From Pseudomonas sp. (GTDB lineage Bacteria; Pseudomonadota; Gammaproteobacteria; Pseudomonadales; Pseudomonadaceae), in NCBI RefSeq assembly GCF_030683065.1, contig NZ_JAUXMX010000047.1, forward strand, positions 1-64,000: a stretch of 64,000 nt of DNA, read 5' to 3'. Of this stretch, positions 37,383 through 48,162 are shown one piece after another. A program made the position numbers and the translations under genes. Positions within the stretch are counted from its first letter, which is position 1. Each line of letters opens with the position of its first letter. The notes beneath the pieces were generated by a model that had not been told where the DNA came from, searched no databases, and saw nothing but the letters and a program-made list of their open reading frames with translations.

Positions 37383-38273
37383 CTACAACCCGGCGTCGCG
37401 GAGGCGCCGGGCATGCTCGACGAATAGGCCCACCGGGTCGGCGCCCTTGCCGACCAGGCCGAAGGTCTGGTTGACGATGTCGAAGTGGTCAAGCGGAAAG
37501 TCATCGCCGATCACCGTACCCAGGTGCGAGCTGTAGCGCCCGACCATGCCGTCGCAATGCCCGGCTTCGCGCTTAAAGGTGCGGGCGAACAAGCGGCAGG
37601 CCCGGTTCGGCCCATCGAAACGGTTGCCACCACGATCAGTGATGCCAGGTTGCAAGGTGCCGGACCAAGAGTAATAGCGCACACCATTGATCTCGGCGGC
37701 ACCCTCGCCGCCCCAGGTATCCGGCAGGCCTTGGGGGAATTGCCGATTGAAGGCGGCGACGCCCGCAGTGGTCAGCGACTGCTGGGCGGCGGCGACATCA
37801 ACCGGTAGGCGTGGGCCTTTATAACCGGTCTCCATCCAGGCCATGCACACTGCCACGCCGCGCATCAAGGCAGCCAGCAGCCTCTCACGCCAACTGCCGT
37901 GGGGCGCCTTGCGCTGGAGAAAGTCGGCCAGCTCCGAGCCGTGATTGGGGCCGGCTACCGAGGTCACCGACGCGATCCATTGCGGCTTTAACGCCGCGGC
38001 ATAACGCGCGCTCAGCGCTCCCTGGCTATGGCCGATCAGATGAACCTTGGCGGCACCGGTTTCCTTGAGTATCTGAGCGATGCGTTCGAGCAATTGCTCG
38101 CCGCGCACCTCGCTGGAATGCACCGATGACACCAGTACAGGGAATACCTTGGCGCCCTGGCGACGTAACGCCGAGACGATCCCAAACCAATAGGAATAAC
38201 CGAGCAAGCGGATGAACCCGAGCAAGCCTGGCACCAACACCAGGGGGTAACGTGGCGCAGCGGTATTCGACAT
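37383..38273 (-). CDS. Triacylglycerol lipase (family I.1)
   Basis: 296 aa alpha/beta hydrolase. It starts directly with the oxyanion strand MSNTAAPRYPLVLVPGLLGF. Catalytic Ser83 lies in GHSQG, the Asp in CDGMVGRYSSHLG and the His in PLDHFDIVNQ. Two Cys (ACRLF, GHCDG) match the family disulfide. There is no signal peptide, unlike P. aeruginosa LipA but as I recall for P. fragi lipase. No lipase foldase (lif) gene is adjacent. Confidence 0.85.
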   Translation of the reverse strand: MSNTAAPRYPLVLVPGLLGFIRLLGYSYWFGIVSALRRQGAKVFPVLVSSVHSSEVRGEQLLERIAQILKETGAAKVHLIGHSQGALSARYAAALKPQWIASVTSVAGPNHGSELADFLQRKAPHGSWRERLLAALMRGVAVCMAWMETGYKGPRLPVDVAAAQQSLTTAGVAAFNRQFPQGLPDTWGGEGAAEINGVRYYSWSGTLQPGITDRGGNRFDGPNRACRLFARTFKREAGHCDGMVGRYSSHLGTVIGDDFPLDHFDIVNQTFGLVGKGADPVGLFVEHARRLRDAGL

Positions 38274-38409
38274 AACTAAGCATCCCTGTTCGAAACATAT
38301 GAATCGGTGCCGCCAGTACGGTCGTCATGCGCGCAACGTGCGGCCAACCATACGCTAAAGTCGGCGAAAGCATCGATGTCACGGCGCCAGCGGGTATAGC
38401 ACGCGAGAC

Positions 38410-38445
38410 GCACCAAAAAAGAGCGCTGTTTTTTTGCTGCGCACC
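38410..38445 (+). promoter_or_regulatory. Pair of NtrC-like GCACC half-sites upstream of ureE
   Basis: Two direct CGCACCAAAAAA repeats start 31 bp apart (GCACC at 38410 and 38441), about three helical turns, and lie about 80-110 bp upstream of a sigma-54 promoter. GCACCA is one arm of the NtrC site; the complementary arms are poor, so the assignment is tentative. Confidence 0.35.
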
Positions 38446-38521
38446 AAAAAAAACTACCCTGCGCGCCAATTGTGGCCGTCACAGGCCTTGCAGGCCCCGG
38501 CCCGCCTGCGCGAATGCAGCT

Positions 38522-38537
38522 TGGCAAGCCCCTTGCT
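38522..38537 (+). promoter_or_regulatory. Sigma-54 promoter of ureE
   Basis: TGGCAAGCCCCTTGCT fits the -24/-12 consensus TGGCACGnnnnTTGCT with GG and GC exactly 10 bases apart. The predicted start is near 38548, giving a leader of about 25 nt before the ureE ATG. Nitrogen control of urease maturation would be expected. Confidence 0.7.
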
Positions 38538-38572
38538 CTATCACCCTCATAATCCTGCCGGAAACTGCCCCC

Positions 38573-39073
38573 ATGCTGGTGATCCACCAACGCATCGCTA
38601 CCCAGGAGCACTGGGACGCGGAACTTGAATTGACTTTCGAGGCTCGCAGCAAAAGCCGCCTGCGCTGCTTCAGCCGTAGCGGTGAAGACGTCGGCCTGTT
38701 CCTCGAACGCGGCCAACCGCCCTTACATGACGGTGAATACCTGAGGGCGCAAGACGGTCGCATCGTGCGCGTCTGCGCCCGCGCCGAACAGCTGCTGCAC
38801 GTCACCTGCGCCAACCCTTTCGAGCTGATGCGCGCGGCCTATCACCTGGGCAACCGCCATGTCGCCCTGCAACTGGGCGACGGCTGGTTACGCCTGCCTG
38901 ACGACTACGTGCTCAAAGCCATGCTCGAACAACTCGGCGCCGAGGTCACGCTGATCGAGGCACCTTACCAACCCGAACAGGGCGCTTACGGCGGCGGCCA
39001 TCACCATTCCCACGCAGGCGATGCCGAATTCAGCTACGCGCCGCGCCTGCATCAGTTTGGGGCGCGCAAGTGA
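38573..39073 (+). CDS. ureE: Urease accessory protein UreE (nickel metallochaperone)
   Basis: 166 aa. The N-terminal peptide-binding domain (MLVIHQRIATQEHWDAELELTFEARSKSRLR), the nickel-site His in AYHLGNRHVALQLGDG, and a C-terminal His cluster GGGHHHSHAGDAEF are present. It delivers nickel to the UreDFG-urease complex. The ATG at 38573 is right for the family and lies just downstream of the sigma-54 promoter; the long track extension crosses that promoter. No ureDABC is in the window. Confidence 0.93.
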   Translation: MLVIHQRIATQEHWDAELELTFEARSKSRLRCFSRSGEDVGLFLERGQPPLHDGEYLRAQDGRIVRVCARAEQLLHVTCANPFELMRAAYHLGNRHVALQLGDGWLRLPDDYVLKAMLEQLGAEVTLIEAPYQPEQGAYGGGHHHSHAGDAEFSYAPRLHQFGARK

Positions 39074-39174
39074 ACAAGGCTGGGGCGCAGAAACTGGCCA
39101 GCGTGCAGTTGTCGAACCGCCTGCCGGCAACAACTCGGGCAACGTGCTTGTGCTTGGTGCGCCCCGGTGAATAA
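39070..39174 (+). other. 34-codon linking ORF between ureE and ureF
   Basis: GTG AAC AAG GCT GGG starts inside the ureE stop region and looks like a decayed copy of the ureF start (GTG AAT AAG GCC TGG). The frame stays open and ends in a TAA that overlaps the first codons of the real ureF, 97 bp downstream. It probably reflects a partial duplication at the junction and may carry ribosomes from ureE to ureF. Confidence 0.35.
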
Positions 39175-39841
39175 GGCCTGGGCACTACTCAGGCTCGCCA
39201 GCCCGCAATTACCCATTGGCGGCTACAGCTACTCGCAAGGGCTGGAAATGGCGGTCGAACAAGGCGTGGTCGCATGCCCGGACAGCGCCAAACGCTGGAT
39301 CGCCGACCAACTGCTGCTCAATTTGACGCGCTTCGAAGCGCCGTTGCTGCTGGCCCACTGCACGGCGGCAGCCAGTGGCGACTGGACAACCCTGCAGAAC
39401 CTGGCGGCACAGCACCGCGCCAGCCGCGAAACCCGCGAACTGCATCAGGAAAGCCGACAGATGGGCTACTCCCTGAAGCAACTGCTGAGCGACCTGCCTG
39501 AGCTGGACGAAGAGGCCCACGCACTGTTCGCCACACTCAGTGAGCCGGGTCTGGCCGTCGCTTGGGCGCTGGCTGCCCGGGCCTGGCACATCAGCCCACA
39601 GGATGCCCTCGCCGCCTGGCTGTGGGGCTGGCTGGAAAACCAACTGGCGGTGCTGATGAAAACCTTACCCCTCGGCCAGCAAGCCGCGCAACGCCTGACC
39701 ACGCAACTGATGCCTTTGCTCGACCTGGCTCAGCAGCAAGCAAGCGCACGACCACCCGAACACTGGGGCAGTGCCGCCTTTGGCCTGACCTTGGCGAGCA
39801 TGGCGCACGAGCGCCAATACAGCCGCCTGTTCAGGTCGTAG
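39167..39841 (+). CDS. ureF: Urease accessory protein UreF
   Basis: 224 aa all-helical protein of the UreDFG pre-activation complex. Signature N-terminus ALLRLASPQLPIGGYSYSQGLEMAVEQGVV, plus LSEPGLAVAWALAARAW and the conserved C-terminal RLFRS. It starts with GTG. In related species ureE and ureF usually abut; here a 93-bp stretch separates them (see the linking ORF). Confidence 0.93.
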   Translation: MNKAWALLRLASPQLPIGGYSYSQGLEMAVEQGVVACPDSAKRWIADQLLLNLTRFEAPLLLAHCTAAASGDWTTLQNLAAQHRASRETRELHQESRQMGYSLKQLLSDLPELDEEAHALFATLSEPGLAVAWALAARAWHISPQDALAAWLWGWLENQLAVLMKTLPLGQQAAQRLTTQLMPLLDLAQQQASARPPEHWGSAAFGLTLASMAHERQYSRLFRS

Positions 39842-39933
39842 CGCCATGCCCCCTGGATCGGCCCTGCGCCTACTCATTATTTCGACGGCCGGATCACTTC
39901 CGGCGCGAGCCCTGCAACAGAGGAAACCCATAA

Positions 39934-40548
39934 ATGAATAGCCACCCCCTGCGCATCGGTATCGGCGGCCCGGTCGGTTCCGGCAAGACCGCCCTGACCC
40001 TGGCCCTGTGCCTGGCCCTGCGCGAGCGTTACAACCTCGCGGTGGTAACCAACGACATCTATACCCAGGAAGACGCCCAGTTTCTGGTGCGCAACCAGGC
40101 TCTGGAACCGGAGCGAATCATCGGCGTGGAAACCGGCGGCTGCCCGCACACGGCAATCCGCGAGGACGCCTCGATCAACCTGGAGGCGGTCGACCAACTC
40201 AACCGGCGCTTTCCCGGTCTCGACCTGATCATCATTGAATCCGGCGGCGACAACCTGTCGGCCACCTTCAGCCCGGAATTGTCCGACCTGACCATCTATG
40301 TGATCGATGTGTCCGCTGGCGACAAGCTGCCGCGTAAAGGCGGGCCAGGCATCTGCAAATCCGACCTGCTGGTGATCAACAAGATCGACCTGGCTCCCTT
40401 GGTCGGCGCTTCGCTGGAAGTTATGGAGCGCGACACCTTGAAGATGCGCGGCGACAAGCCCTTTGTGTTCAGCAACCAGAAGATCGGCCAGGGGCTGGAG
40501 CAGATCATCGCCTTTATCGAACGCCACGGCATGCTCAACGTTGCGTAG
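39934..40548 (+). CDS. ureG: Urease accessory GTPase UreG
   Basis: 204 aa SIMIBI GTPase that powers nickel insertion. P-loop [11 protein letters not shown], the metal-binding GGCPHTAIR (CPH motif), ESGGDNL and the NKIDLAP guanine-specificity motif are intact. Confidence 0.96.
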   Translation: MNSHPLRIGIGGPVGSGKTALTLALCLALRERYNLAVVTNDIYTQEDAQFLVRNQALEPERIIGVETGGCPHTAIREDASINLEAVDQLNRRFPGLDLIIIESGGDNLSATFSPELSDLTIYVIDVSAGDKLPRKGGPGICKSDLLVINKIDLAPLVGASLEVMERDTLKMRGDKPFVFSNQKIGQGLEQIIAFIERHGMLNVA

Positions 40549-40605
40549 GCGTCCCGCGCCTTAAAACAGACGCCCAAGTCTCACGACCAATCAAGGAGAA
40601 CCATC

Positions 40606-41178
40606 ATGACCCTGCGCAAATCACTGTTTGCCCTCGCCTTGTTCCTCAGCCCGGCCATGGCCTTCGCCCACGCCGGCCATGACCACTCCGGCCTGATGGC
40701 TGGCCTGGCCCACCCGGTATTCGGCCTCGACCATTTACTGGCGATGTTCGCGGTAGGCCTCTGGGCCGCGCAACAGACTGGCACGGCACGCTGGGCGCTG
40801 CCATTGACCTTCGTCACCAGCATGCTGCTCGGCGGCCTCTTCGGCTTCAGTGGCCTGCAGATACCGCTGATGGAAACCGGCATCGCCGGCTCGGTTCTGG
40901 CCTTTGGTTTGCTGGTTGCGGTCGCCGTGCGCCTACCAATGCTGGTTTCGCTGAGCCTGACCGCAGTGTTCGCCTTGACCCATGGCGTGGCCCACGGGCT
41001 GGAACTGCCAGAGTTGGCCAGCCCTTGGGGCTACGCAGCCGGCTTCGTCATCGCCACCGCCGCTCTGCACGCCAGCGGTTACCTCATGGTGCGTTTGCTA
41101 CCGCAAGCCGCCACGCCTTTAGTACGCATGGCGGGCGCTGCCTCGGCAGTCACCGGCGCGTGGCTGCTAGCCGGCTGA
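40606..41178 (+). CDS. ureJ: HupE/UreJ family membrane protein (nickel-related)
   Basis: 190 aa. Signal peptide (SLFALALFLSPAMAFA) followed by the family signature HAGHDHSGLMAGLAHPVFGLDHLLAMFAVGLWA and further helices, six or so in all. The His-rich HAGHDH motif and the position after ureG point to nickel supply for urease. Good AAGGAG ribosome binding site. Confidence 0.9.
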   Translation: MTLRKSLFALALFLSPAMAFAHAGHDHSGLMAGLAHPVFGLDHLLAMFAVGLWAAQQTGTARWALPLTFVTSMLLGGLFGFSGLQIPLMETGIAGSVLAFGLLVAVAVRLPMLVSLSLTAVFALTHGVAHGLELPELASPWGYAAGFVIATAALHASGYLMVRLLPQAATPLVRMAGAASAVTGAWLLAG

Positions 41179-42181
41179 GCCGCACCGCTAGATGCAACAT
41201 CGGACGCTGGAGTGCCGGCCTCCGCGGATTACATCCGGGAGACGGTTCTCAGATGCACCGCAGGATGCGGACCATGCTTGTTGCCAGCACGCTCTATCGC
41301 GCCCCTGCAACTGCTCGGGCGCTCGACGCAAACAGCGCACTGGATCAGCAGTTGGTTCTGCAATTGAGCAAAAAACCAGCAACTGTGGCTGCGCCTAGTG
41401 CCGTGTGGCCTGGGTGCAAGCGCACTCAGCTTATCCACAGATCGCTCCACAGCTGCACTGGATAACTATCTCCAGGATGCCTGTGGCGCCGAACAACCGC
41501 TTGAAATAACGGGATTAATCCTTGACCTGAAGCGCATCCACATGTGGCTTTCAGAGACCCGGGCGAATTGATCAAAAACCGATCAAGTCGCGCAAAGCCA
41601 CGGGCTGCAAGGCCTTCAGCCAGGCATACAGAGTTACCCACAGGCCTACCCACAGTAGCCGTGGACAACTTCCTGACTTTATCCCCAATCTTTGGATAAC
41701 TACCCCAAGCGCTTGTTTTATCAACAGAACACAGCTGCTTAAAAAACGTACAAGCAACCTAAACAGCCGCACAACTAGGCCTGTAGAAGCCTACACCCAC
41801 CTTATCCACAGTTCGTTCCACAGTCTTTGTGGGCAACTTGATTAATGCCCACGCGCTTGCCAAGCACGCACCTGAAGCTATCGTCATCATTGATGCAATC
41901 AACCAGTCCGCACGGCGCCTGGGGTGTAGCCTGAGCGCCAGGCAGAGGAGAAAACCATGCATTTAAATGACTTGTTACGCAGCCTGCTCGTCGCTTATGC
42001 CGCTGGCGCCAGCGGCTGCAGTGCCGAATGAATAGCCTGTAGGTCAGTGCTCAAATGTCGCATACAGGTAGTAGGTAGGCGCGTGCAGCGCTAGCTTGAG
42101 ACAGTCTAAAAACTCGCCCGCTGTCACGTTGTGCCCGATATGCTCACCGGCTTTGAGCCACCGCATTGTCGGGGAGTGAGC
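41179..42181. other. 1-kb gene-poor region with a cluster of DnaA-box-like sites (41431-41836)
   Basis: Two perfect TTATCCACA boxes (41431-41439 and 41802-41810) stand at the ends of a cluster. Between them are one-mismatch forms: TTACCCACA (41634), TTATCCCCA (about 41679), TTTGGATAA (about 41692, reverse) and TTATCAACA (about 41718). Weaker ones are near 41459, 41647, 41660 and 41828. Each perfect box is followed at the same spacing by TCG(C/T)TCCACAG, so the ends look duplicated. No intact gene of ordinary size is present. Confidence 0.6.
41957..42031 (+). CDS. Possible 24-aa small ORF
   Basis: ATG preceded by AGAGGAGAAAACC (a strong ribosome binding site) reads MHLNDLLRSLLVAYAAGASGCSAE and stops. 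It could be a real small protein, a leader peptide, or the preserved 5' end of a lost gene. There is no other support. Confidence 0.25.
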   Translation: MHLNDLLRSLLVAYAAGASGCSAE

Positions 42182-42748
42182 ATGACCTTACGTTCAATTT
42201 GCGTGTTCTGCGGCGCCAGCTCCGGTGCCCAGTCGATTTATAGTCAGGCAGCAAAAGACCTCGGGCGCCATCTTGCCGAGCAAGGTCTGCGCTTGATCTA
42301 CGGTGGCGGTGCAGTGGGCCTGATGGGCGTAGTTGCAGACGCGGCCATGGCCGCTGGGGGCGAAGTAATCGGCATCATCCCGCAGAACCTAGAGCGTGCC
42401 GAAATTGGCCATCCAGGTCTTACGCGCCTGGAAGTGGTTGACGGCATGCATGCGCGCAAAGCCCGGATGGCCGAACTCAGCGACGCCTTTATCGCGCTAC
42501 CCGGCGGAATCGGCACCTTGGAAGAACTGTTCGAGGTGTGGACGTGGGGGCAACTCGGCTATCACAACAAACCCCTCGGCCTGCTTGATATAAATGGTTT
42601 TTACAGCAAGCTCGGCGAGTTCCTCGACCACTTGGTCAGCGAACGCTTTGTACGCCCCCCGCACCGCGCCATGCTGCAACGTGGCGAGTCGCCGAGCGAA
42701 TTATTGGAGCTGCTGCGCCAATGGCAACCGAGCGCCACGCCCAAATGA
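42182..42748 (+). CDS. LOG family protein (cytokinin riboside 5'-monophosphate phosphoribohydrolase-like)
   Basis: 188 aa, TIGR00730 type. [48 protein letters not shown] and the catalytic [16 protein letters not shown] motif are complete. Bacterial LOG proteins hydrolyse nucleoside 5'-monophosphates to base and ribose 5-phosphate. The start [11 protein letters not shown] (17 codons into the track ORF) has GGGGAG upstream. Confidence 0.92.
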   Translation: MTLRSICVFCGASSGAQSIYSQAAKDLGRHLAEQGLRLIYGGGAVGLMGVVADAAMAAGGEVIGIIPQNLERAEIGHPGLTRLEVVDGMHARKARMAELSDAFIALPGGIGTLEELFEVWTWGQLGYHNKPLGLLDINGFYSKLGEFLDHLVSERFVRPPHRAMLQRGESPSELLELLRQWQPSATPK

Positions 42749-42774
42749 GTGGCATGCCTGGCTAAAAGAGCCTG

Positions 42775-43047
42775 TCAGGACGCCGAATGCAGCTGGACTT
42801 CGACAACCCCATCGTCACGCGCAGGCTGCTGCACGCCTGTCAGCTTGCTGATTAGCGACCACTGCTGATCGAGTTCCTTGCTAACGGCTTCCAGCCTGAC
42901 GATCATCCGCGAGCCGGCGCCACGCACACTGGGGTCGGTGCTGCGCATAAGATCGAATGACAACGAAGTGATCGCGGCGGTCAGGTGAGTGAGACTGCGC
43001 GAATGGAGGGCGAGAAGCTCGCTGAGTTGCTGTTCTTTGGGCGACAT
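42775..43047 (-). CDS. Hypothetical 90-aa protein upstream of cbrX
   Basis: Starts MSPKEQQLSELLALHSRSLTHLT with AAGGAAAGG upstream; the 20-codon longer track version is less likely. Helical, no signal or membrane segment, no recognised domain. It diverges from the cbrX-cbrA operon. Confidence 0.6.
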   Translation of the reverse strand: MSPKEQQLSELLALHSRSLTHLTAAITSLSFDLMRSTDPSVRGAGSRMIVRLEAVSKELDQQWSLISKLTGVQQPARDDGVVEVQLHSAS

Positions 43048-43293
43048 AGTGGCCTTTCCTTGGCGGGCATAAGCAGTGTTTATGAAGGACAACGAGAATT
43101 CTCGCAAGCGCCAGCCACTGTAATTGACACGATAGTAGCCGAGCAGTTCATCAATACCAGCCGCTTACAGCCACCCGGTCAGCGTGATCATTTGCCTGAA
43201 TGCCAGAGCAATCTTGCCCGGGCAAGCAGTGCCGACCTACGCAGGCCGGCGCGCATCCGTTACCATCGCGCCACTCATGAAAAGAGATGCGGC

Positions 43294-43470
43294 ATGTATA
43301 TCTATCGATTGGTTCTGATCCTGGTAGTGGGCATCTACCTGTTTTCCCCGGCGATCATGGACTGGTGGATCGACCCCAACGGTGCATGGTACCGGCCCTA
43401 TTTGCTCTGGCTGATCCTGATCGTGGTGACCTTTATCCTGCAGAGTCAGCGTGATGCTGACGAACTCTGA
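43294..43470 (+). CDS. cbrX: Small membrane protein CbrX
   Basis: 58 aa, two hydrophobic helices (YRLVLILVVGIYLFSPAIMDWW and WYRPYLLWLILIVVTFIL). In P. putida a small gene of this size, cbrX, sits directly upstream of cbrA and the two overlap and are translationally coupled. Here its end is followed by a 46-codon linking ORF and then cbrA. The track entry extends the frame upstream into noncoding sequence; ATG at 43294 fits the small-protein size. Confidence 0.75.
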   Translation: MYIYRLVLILVVGIYLFSPAIMDWWIDPNGAWYRPYLLWLILIVVTFILQSQRDADEL

Positions 43471-43594
43471 TACGCACCGGCGAAGCCTGGGATCGGTTGC
43501 TGCTTTGACGCGGCAACTCGGCCACGCATCTCGCGACAAAACACCAACAGCCCCCACTGTCCGTCCCTTACCTTTATTCGCAGAGTCAACGTAA
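43454..43594 (+). other. 46-codon linking ORF between cbrX and cbrA
   Basis: Its ATG CTG ACG AAC lies inside the last codons of cbrX and resembles the cbrA start ATG CTG ATG AGC, 140 bp downstream. The frame is open throughout and its TAA overlaps the cbrA ATG (TAATG). So a chain of overlapping stops and starts, cbrX to ORF to cbrA, is preserved. The sequence around both starts (GCAGAGTCA(G/A)CGT(G/A)ATGCTGA) is clearly duplicated. Confidence 0.4.
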
Positions 43595-46548
43595 TGCTGA
43601 TGAGCTTTAGCCTGAGCCAGCTGATCCTGATCAGCGCCGCTTACCTGCTGGTGCTGTTTGGTGTCGCCTGGGTCAGCGAACACGGCCTGATACCGCGCTG
43701 GATCATTCGCCACCCGCTGACCTACACCCTGTCACTCGGCGTCTATGCCAGCGCCTGGGCCTTCTACGGCACGGTGGGCCTGGCCTATCAGTACGGCTAC
43801 GGCTTTCTGGCCAGCTACCTGGGGGTTTCCGGGGCCTTTCTGCTGGCGCCGGTGCTGCTCTACCCAATCCTGCGCATCACCCGCACCTACCAGCTATCGT
43901 CGCTCGCCGACCTGTTCGCCTTCCGCTTTCGCAGTACCTGGGCCGGCGCCCTGACCACCCTATTCATGCTGATCGGCGTGCTGCCCTTGCTCGCCCTGCA
44001 GATCCAGGCGGTGGCCGACTCCATTGGCATCCTCACCCGCGAGCCGGTACGCGGACAGGTCGCACTGGCCTACTGCGGACTGATCATCCTGTTCACCATC
44101 CTGTTCGGCGCTCGGCATATCGCCACCCGCGAGAAACACGAAGGCCTGGTATTCGCCATCGCCTTCGAGTCGGTGGTCAAGCTGACCGCCGTCGGCATTA
44201 TCGGCATCTATGCGTTGTATGGCGTGTTCGATGGCCCGCAGGACCTGGAGCGCTGGCTGGTGCAGAACCAAGCCGCCCTGGCCAGCCTGCATACGCCGCT
44301 GCAGGAAGGCCCCTGGCGCACCTTGCTGCTGGTGTTCTTCGCTTCGGCCATCGTCATGCCGCACATGTACCACATGACCTTTACCGAAAATCTCAACCCG
44401 CGCGCCATGGTCAGCGCCAGCTGGGGCCTACCGCTGTTCCTGCTGTTGATGAGCCTGGCGGTGCCCTTGATTCTCTGGGCGGGCCTCAAGCTGGGCGTCA
44501 CCACCAACCCGGAGTACTTCACCCTCGGCCTGGGCATCGCGGTCAACAGCCAGACCCTGGCCCTGATCGCCTATGTCGGCGGCCTGTCGGCTTCCAGCGG
44601 TTTGATCATTGTCACCACCCTGGCGTTGTCCGGCATGGTCCTCAACCATGTGGTGCTGCCGCTCTATCAGCCGCCCACCGAAGGCAATATCTATCGCTGG
44701 CTAAAGTGGACCCGGCGCGCGCTGATCGCGGCCATCATCATGGCTGGTTACGGTTTTTATGTGTTGCTCGGCGCCGAGCAGGACCTGGCCAACCTGGGTA
44801 TCGTCGCCTTCGTCGCCACCCTGCAGTTTCTCCCTGGCGTGCTCTCGGTACTGTACTGGCCCACGGCCAACCGCCGCGGCTATATTGCCGGTTTGCTAGC
44901 AGGCATCAGCGTCTGGACAGTGGGCATGCTGCTGCCGATGCTCGGCAATCTGCAGGGGATCTACATCCCCTCGCTCAACCTGGTCTATGTATTGGACGAC
45001 AGCAGCTGGCACCTGGCGGCCATCGCCTCGCTGGCCGCCAACGTACTGACCTTCACCCTGGTCTCGCTGTTCACCGAAGCCAGCCCGGAGGAGAAAAGCG
45101 CTGCCGAAGCCTGCGCCGTGGATAACGTACGGCGCCCGCAGCGACGCGAGCTGCTGGTCGTATCGCCCCAGGATTTCGCCACTCAGCTGGCCAAGCCGCT
45201 CGGCGCCAAAACCGCCCAGCGCGAAGTCGAGCAAGCCCTGCGCGATCTGCACCTGCCCTTTGATGAAAGCCGGCCCTATGCCCTGCGTCGCCTGCGCGAC
45301 CGCATCGAGGCCAACCTCTCGGGTCTGATGGGGCCGAGCGTGGCCCAAGACATCGTCGAGACCTTTCTGCCCTATAAATCAGGCAGCGAAACCTTCGTCT
45401 CCGAAGATATCCACTTCATCGAGAACCGCCTGGAGGATTACCACTCGCGCCTGACCGGCCTGGCCGCGGAACTCGACGCACTGCGCCGCTACCACCGCCA
45501 AACGCTGCAGGAGCTGCCAATGGGCGTCTGCTCGCTGGCCAAAGATCAGGAGATCCTGATGTGGAACAAGGCCATGGAGGAGCTCACCGAGATCCCCGCG
45601 CACCGCATCGTCGGCTCGCGCCTATCGGCGCTCGCCGAACCCTGGCGTGGGCTGCTGCAGCACTTCATCGAACTGCCCGACCAGCACTTGCACAAACAAC
45701 GCCTGGGCCTGGACGGCCAGACCCGTTGGCTCAACCTGCACAAGGCGGCCATCGACGAACCGCTGACACCGGGCAACAGCGGCCTGGTGCTGCTGGTCGA
45801 AGACCTCACTGAAACCCAGTATCTGGAAGACAAACTGGTGCACTCCGAGCGACTGGCCAGTATTGGCCGCCTGGCTGCCGGAGTGGCCCACGAAATCGGC
45901 AACCCGATTACCGGCATCGCCTGCCTGGCGCAGAACCTGCGCGAGGAGCGCGAAGGCGACGGCGAGCTGACCGAGATCAGCGAGCAGATTCTCGAGCAGA
46001 CCAAACGTGTCTCGCGCATCCTCCAGTCGCTGATGAGCTTCGCTCATTCGGGCGGCCACCAACAAGCTGACGAACCGGTGTGCCTGGCACAAGTGGCGAA
46101 GGAGGCTATTGGTCTGCTGTCACTCAATCGACGCAGCGTCGAGGTGGAATTCTTCAACCTGTGCGATGCCGATCACTGGGTTGACGGCGACCCACAACGC
46201 CTCGCCCAGGTACTGATCAACCTGCTGTCCAACGCCCGGGATGCCTCGCCACCTGGCGCCGCGATCCGGGTCAGAACTGAAGCCTCCGAGCACACCGTCG
46301 ACCTGATTGTGGAGGATGAAGGCAGCGGTATTCCCAAGGCGATCATCGACCGCTTGTTCGAACCCTTCTTCACCACCAAAGACCCAGGCAAAGGCACCGG
46401 GCTTGGCCTCGCGCTGGTCTATTCCATCGTGGAAGAGCATTATGGACAAATAATAATCGACAGCCCGGTTGACCCCGAAAACCAGCGTGGCACCCGTATC
46501 AGGGTGACCCTGCCGCGGCATGTCGGCGCGACGTCCATAGCGAATTAA
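43594..46548 (+). CDS. cbrA: Sensor histidine kinase CbrA (SLC5 transporter fused to kinase)
   Basis: 984 aa. N-terminal SLC5-family transporter with about 13 transmembrane helices ([30 protein letters not shown]), then a STAC linker, a PAS domain ([28 protein letters not shown]), and a kinase core with His766 in [18 protein letters not shown]-box LLSNARDAS and [14 protein letters not shown]. It can transport histidine in other species and controls CbrB phosphorylation to balance carbon and nitrogen use. A start two codons later is possible. Confidence 0.95.
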   Translation: MLMSFSLSQLILISAAYLLVLFGVAWVSEHGLIPRWIIRHPLTYTLSLGVYASAWAFYGTVGLAYQYGYGFLASYLGVSGAFLLAPVLLYPILRITRTYQLSSLADLFAFRFRSTWAGALTTLFMLIGVLPLLALQIQAVADSIGILTREPVRGQVALAYCGLIILFTILFGARHIATREKHEGLVFAIAFESVVKLTAVGIIGIYALYGVFDGPQDLERWLVQNQAALASLHTPLQEGPWRTLLLVFFASAIVMPHMYHMTFTENLNPRAMVSASWGLPLFLLLMSLAVPLILWAGLKLGVTTNPEYFTLGLGIAVNSQTLALIAYVGGLSASSGLIIVTTLALSGMVLNHVVLPLYQPPTEGNIYRWLKWTRRALIAAIIMAGYGFYVLLGAEQDLANLGIVAFVATLQFLPGVLSVLYWPTANRRGYIAGLLAGISVWTVGMLLPMLGNLQGIYIPSLNLVYVLDDSSWHLAAIASLAANVLTFTLVSLFTEASPEEKSAAEACAVDNVRRPQRRELLVVSPQDFATQLAKPLGAKTAQREVEQALRDLHLPFDESRPYALRRLRDRIEANLSGLMGPSVAQDIVETFLPYKSGSETFVSEDIHFIENRLEDYHSRLTGLAAELDALRRYHRQTLQELPMGVCSLAKDQEILMWNKAMEELTEIPAHRIVGSRLSALAEPWRGLLQHFIELPDQHLHKQRLGLDGQTRWLNLHKAAIDEPLTPGNSGLVLLVEDLTETQYLEDKLVHSERLASIGRLAAGVAHEIGNPITGIACLAQNLREEREGDGELTEISEQILEQTKRVSRILQSLMSFAHSGGHQQADEPVCLAQVAKEAIGLLSLNRRSVEVEFFNLCDADHWVDGDPQRLAQVLINLLSNARDASPPGAAIRVRTEASEHTVDLIVEDEGSGIPKAIIDRLFEPFFTTKDPGKGTGLGLALVYSIVEEHYGQIIIDSPVDPENQRGTRIRVTLPRHVGATSIAN

Positions 46549-46582
46549 ACCAGCGACCTGAGACCGTCGAGAGACCGAATTA

Positions 46583-48004
<1,422 letters not shown>

Positions 48005-48059
48005 CAGACCAGACAAGAAACGCATGCCGCCGCAACAGGCGATGCTGTTCTCTATAAAG

Positions 48060-48098
48060 AAAACGCCGCTTACCCCGAAATGGGAAGCGGCGTTTTTC
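48060..48098 (+). terminator. cbrB terminator
   Basis: AAAACGCCGCTT and AAGCGGCGTTTT enclose a 13-nt loop and are followed by TTCTT, 55 bp after cbrB. It separates cbrB from crcZ but may be leaky, since read-through cbrB-crcZ transcripts are reported in P. putida. Confidence 0.85.
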
Positions 48099-48162
48099 TT
48101 GATCTTTGCGCACCGCCACAAGATGCGGTGAGACAGATCGCTGAGCGCAAGGTTCCCCTCAT

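Noticed and set aside
41431-41836. The chromosomal origin of replication
   Set aside because: The DnaA-box cluster is striking, but none of the genes that flank oriC in pseudomonads (dnaA, dnaN, rpmH, gidA, parAB) is nearby, so I report it only as oriC-like.
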